Positions 12,610-14,562 of a stretch of DNA of 14,562 nt are shown here, piece by piece. The position numbers were made by a program, and so were the translations under genes. The DNA is from an uncultured Campylobacter sp. (GTDB lineage Bacteria; Campylobacterota; Campylobacteria; Campylobacterales; Campylobacteraceae), in the NCBI GenBank assembly GCA_900539255.1, contig UQBJ01000041.1, positions 1 through 14,562 on the forward strand, written 5' to 3'. The notes under the pieces were generated by a model. That model saw only the letters and a list, made by a program, of their open reading frames with translations. It did not search any database and had not been told where the DNA came from. Numbering within the stretch: the stretch's first letter is position 1; each line of letters begins with the position of its first letter.

Positions 12610-14085
12610 TTATCCTTTTGGTAAATTCGGTGGGATTTGCAAGGTAGCTTGCTGGGTTGGTTGGTTTGGCGGCATTTGTGAATTAAAAGCATTCATTTGC
12701 ATAGGCGCGTTTAAATTCTGCCCCATTGTGCCATTTGGCATCGCATTTCCTGCCATATTAGCATTTTGATTTGCTTGTGTGTCCGCCCCTATCATTTTTA
12801 AAAGCCCCATAACCTGCTCAAACTCAAAGCTTTCCTCAGGGGTTTGCTGCACGAAATTTTGCATAAAGTCCTTTTTGCTGATAGCCTCATCAAGCTCCCT
12901 GTCAGTGCCACGCTGATACGCCCCTATGCGTAAAAGCACTTCATTTTCCTTTAAAAGCGAGTTCAAACGCTTAAATTTACGCGCTAAAAGCCTGTGTTCG
13001 TCCGTGATAATGTCGTTCATCACCCGCGAAGCTGAATTTTGTATGTTTATGGGTGGATACACGCCAAAGTCCGCCAACTCGCGGCTTAGCACGATATGCC
13101 CGTCCAAAATGCTGCGGCTTTGGTCGGCTATGGGGTCGCTCATATCATCGCCATCAACAAGCACCGTGAAAAACGCCGTTATCGTGCCTTTGCCCTCTTC
13201 TTTGCCCGTGCGCTCCATAAGCTGCGGCAAAAGGCTCAAAACGCTAGGCGGATAGCCCTTTGTCGTGGGCGGTTCGCCAAGCGCAAGCCCTATTTCTCGC
13301 TGTGCCATCGCAAAGCGCGTAACAGAGTCCATTATAAAAAGCACATCTTTGCCTTGCTCTTTAAAAAACTCCGCCACGCTCATCGCGCAAAATGCGCCGT
13401 ATTTTCGCATAAGCGCGCTGTCATCGCTTGTGGCGACTACGATAACCGTGTCATCAAGCTTGCCGCCTAAATTCTTTTGGATAAATTCAGGTATCTCGCG
13501 CCCGCGCTCGCCGATGAGTGCTACGACTTTGATGGGTGCTTTTGAATTTTTAACTATCATTCCCATTAGCGTGGATTTGCCTACACCAGAACCAGCGAAA
13601 ATCCCCATTTTCTGCCCCACACCGCAGGTTAGTAGCCCATCAATGCTCTTTACGCCCACAGGAAAAATTTCTTCGATTAAGCCCCTTTTCATCGCGTCAA
13701 TAGGCGTTTTCATTATAGGCACGAAATGCGTTGCAACGATAGCGCCTTTGCCATCTTTTGGGTTCATAAAGGGGTCGACCACACGCCCTAAAAGCTCGTT
13801 ACTCACGCCGATTTGCATACCCGCATCGCTCATAAAAGCTTTATCTCCCACTTTAAAGCCTTCGATAAAGCTGAAAGGACTGAGATAGCTGAGGTTGTTT
13901 TTTATCTCAACTACCATAGCTAAGCTTTCTAAACCGCTTTTGTTTGACACAAGGCGCACTATATCGCCCACGCCCGTTTGAAGCCCGCGCACTTCCACGC
14001 TTGTGGCTGAAATTTTAGTTATCTCCCCAAAGGTAGAGCTTAAATTTTCTTTGCCAAGCTTTGAGCGCAGTTTTTCAAGTCCCAT
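12610..14085 (-). CDS. fliI: flagellar type III export ATPase with extended C-terminus
   Basis: FliI forms the hexameric ATPase at the cytoplasmic gate of the flagellar export apparatus, with FliH and FliJ. Residues 1-433 are a standard FliI: an N-terminal beta-barrel part, Walker A GSGVGKST (165-172), GERGRE (192-197, catalytic Glu), Walker B VLFIMD (248-253), LPQLMERTGK (286-295) and the VDGDDMSDPIADQSRSILDG stretch (310-329). FliI proteins usually end just beyond this. Here 58 further residues (434-491) are made mainly of Asn, Gln, Met, Pro and Ala, with no predicted fold. The tail is in frame and ends with a normal stop. The ATG at 14085 gives the usual MGLEKLRSKLGKEN start; the ribosome binding site is weak. 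The gene is monocistronic here. Confidence 0.96.
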   Translation of the reverse strand: MGLEKLRSKLGKENLSSTFGEITKISATSVEVRGLQTGVGDIVRLVSNKSGLESLAMVVEIKNNLSYLSPFSFIEGFKVGDKAFMSDAGMQIGVSNELLGRVVDPFMNPKDGKGAIVATHFVPIMKTPIDAMKRGLIEEIFPVGVKSIDGLLTCGVGQKMGIFAGSGVGKSTLMGMIVKNSKAPIKVVALIGERGREIPEFIQKNLGGKLDDTVIVVATSDDSALMRKYGAFCAMSVAEFFKEQGKDVLFIMDSVTRFAMAQREIGLALGEPPTTKGYPPSVLSLLPQLMERTGKEEGKGTITAFFTVLVDGDDMSDPIADQSRSILDGHIVLSRELADFGVYPPINIQNSASRVMNDIITDEHRLLARKFKRLNSLLKENEVLLRIGAYQRGTDRELDEAISKKDFMQNFVQQTPEESFEFEQVMGLLKMIGADTQANQNANMAGNAMPNGTMGQNLNAPMQMNAFNSQMPPNQPTQQATLQIPPNLPKG

Positions 14086-14116
14086 AAATGCTCGCTTTTT
14101 TGTGTATTTTGCGTAA

Positions 14117-14124
14117 ATTATAGC
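14117..14124 (-). promoter_or_regulatory. candidate fliI promoter (-10)
   Basis: The minus strand reads GCTATAAT, a perfect extended -10, 31 nt before the fliI ATG. It is a sigma-70 pattern; no sigma-54 GG-N10-GC or sigma-28 element is seen here. Confidence 0.6.
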
Positions 14125-14182
14125 AAATTTTTGGGATTTTTGGTAAATGTGCGTAAATTTATGAAAGGCAGATTTTCAACTT

Positions 14183-14239
14183 GCGTGGCAAGCTAAAAAA
14201 CGCTAAATTTCAAAGCCTTTATTTGATAGTTTGCCACGC
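14183..14239. repeat. inverted repeat / long stem-loop
   Basis: GCGTGGCAAGCTA (14183-14195) pairs with TAGTTTGCCACGC (14227-14239): 13 bp with one G-U, around a 31-nt loop, followed on the plus strand by TTTT. It lies upstream of fliI, so it is not that gene's terminator. The end GCGTGGCAA resembles the CGTGGCAATCC end of the palindromic element at 14511-14560. A smaller inverted repeat, CTTTGTC/GACAAAG, follows at 14245-14274. Confidence 0.55.
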
Positions 14240-14284
14240 TTTTACTTTGTCAAAGCTCGCAAGGGCAGACAAAGAAAGCGCACT

Positions 14285-14380
14285 TTGTCATTTTGCAATG
14301 ATGGCTCGTCTTGTCATTTTGAGTCTTTTATAAAAAGGCGAAAACCTCCATTGTCATTTTGAGCGTTAGCGAAAAATCCA
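14285..14380 (+). repeat. three TTGTCATTTTG repeats, right inverted copy
   Basis: TTGTCATTTTG occurs at 14285, 14311 and 14351. The middle part, about 14296-14340, matches the left-end repeat at 64-112 in opposite orientation, including the GGCTCGTC and AAAAAGGCGAAAA blocks. The third copy continues GAGCGTTAGCGAAAAATCC, a fuller form of the element. No gene is supported in this 477-bp end region. Confidence 0.65.
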
Positions 14381-14409
14381 CACAAATTAAAAGAAAACTT
14401 GCCATTTTT

Positions 14410-14500
14410 GGATACTTCGCTGCGCTCAGTATGACAAAAAATAAATCAGTATGACAAGACAAGACAAGACAAGTCAGTATGACAAATTTATCGGTATGAG
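14410..14500. repeat. GGATACTTCGCT...GTATGACA repeats with a (GACAA)4 run
   Basis: The 28-bp unit at 14410-14437 matches the unit behind trpF at 4362-4389. Further GTATGACA cores follow at 14449 and 14478, and GTATGAGA at 14495. Between them GACAA is repeated four times in tandem (14453-14472). The unit's ends ATACT and AGTAT are complementary. Confidence 0.65.
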
Positions 14501-14510
14501 AAGCTGTTTT

Positions 14511-14560
14511 GTCATTGCGAGAATTTGCAAAGCGCAAGCGTGCAAATTCGTGGCAATCCA
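14511..14560. repeat. palindromic MITE/REP-like element
   Basis: The element opens GTCATTGCGA and closes CGTGGCAATCC. Inside, GAATTTGCA (14521-14529) pairs perfectly with TGCAAATTC (14541-14549), and the outer ATTGC (14514) pairs with GCAAT (14553). GTCATTGCGAG...GGCAATCC elements of this kind recur in many bacterial genomes. The minus-strand frame over 14328-14561 translates these repeats and is not a gene. Confidence 0.65.
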
Positions 14561-14562
14561 AA

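Overview
The window looks like chromosome of a Campylobacter species or a close relative in the Campylobacterales. The DNA is AT-rich. Promoter candidates have a GCTAAAAT or GCTATAAT -10 with no clear -35. The gene set includes an HP1021/CemR-type orphan regulator next to ispDF, a TrpG-TrpD fusion, an rnc-aroC pair and an epsilonproteobacterial fliI. From memory of C. jejuni, mrp, ispDF, the cemR homologue and the ATP-sulfurylase-like gene are neighbours there (Cj1606c to Cj1609), while rnc/aroC, trp and fliI lie elsewhere. This would therefore be a rearranged genome. The species cannot be named from the sequence alone.

Layout. Positions 1-741 hold no convincing gene: a dispersed repeat, a degenerate 36-bp tandem repeat and the trp leader. 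Positions 742-4209 (+) are trpE-trpGD-trpF, translationally overlapped, with no trpB or trpA behind trpF. Positions 4210-4610 are a cluster of GTATGACA repeats. Positions 4611-9636 (-) read, in transcription order, ispDF, cemR, an ATP-sulfurylase-like gene, a terminator overlapped by a promoter, then rnc and aroC. Positions 9637-11248 separate the divergent ispDF and mrp genes and carry an accessory insert: a 42-codon ORF, an intact HARE-HTH plus PD-(D/E)XK-like nuclease gene, and the C-terminal remnant of an adenine DNA methyltransferase. Positions 11249-12367 (+) are mrp, followed by a terminator. Positions 12610-14085 (-) are fliI. Positions 14086-14562 hold the fliI promoter and a second repeat cluster whose elements match those at the left end and behind trpF.

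How it fits together. AroC makes chorismate, which TrpE/TrpG convert to anthranilate, and TrpD and TrpF carry out the next two steps. IspDF supplies two steps of the MEP isoprenoid pathway. CemR is an atypical, probably phosphorylation-independent regulator. Mrp is an Fe-S cluster carrier and FliI the flagellar export ATPase. Points that stand out are the nuclease left with a broken methyltransferase, an ATP-sulfurylase fold that has lost its sulfate-binding residues and overlaps cemR, a 58-residue low-complexity tail on FliI, a lost CxxC cysteine in Mrp, and one family of intergenic repeats marking both ends of the window and the truncated trp operon.
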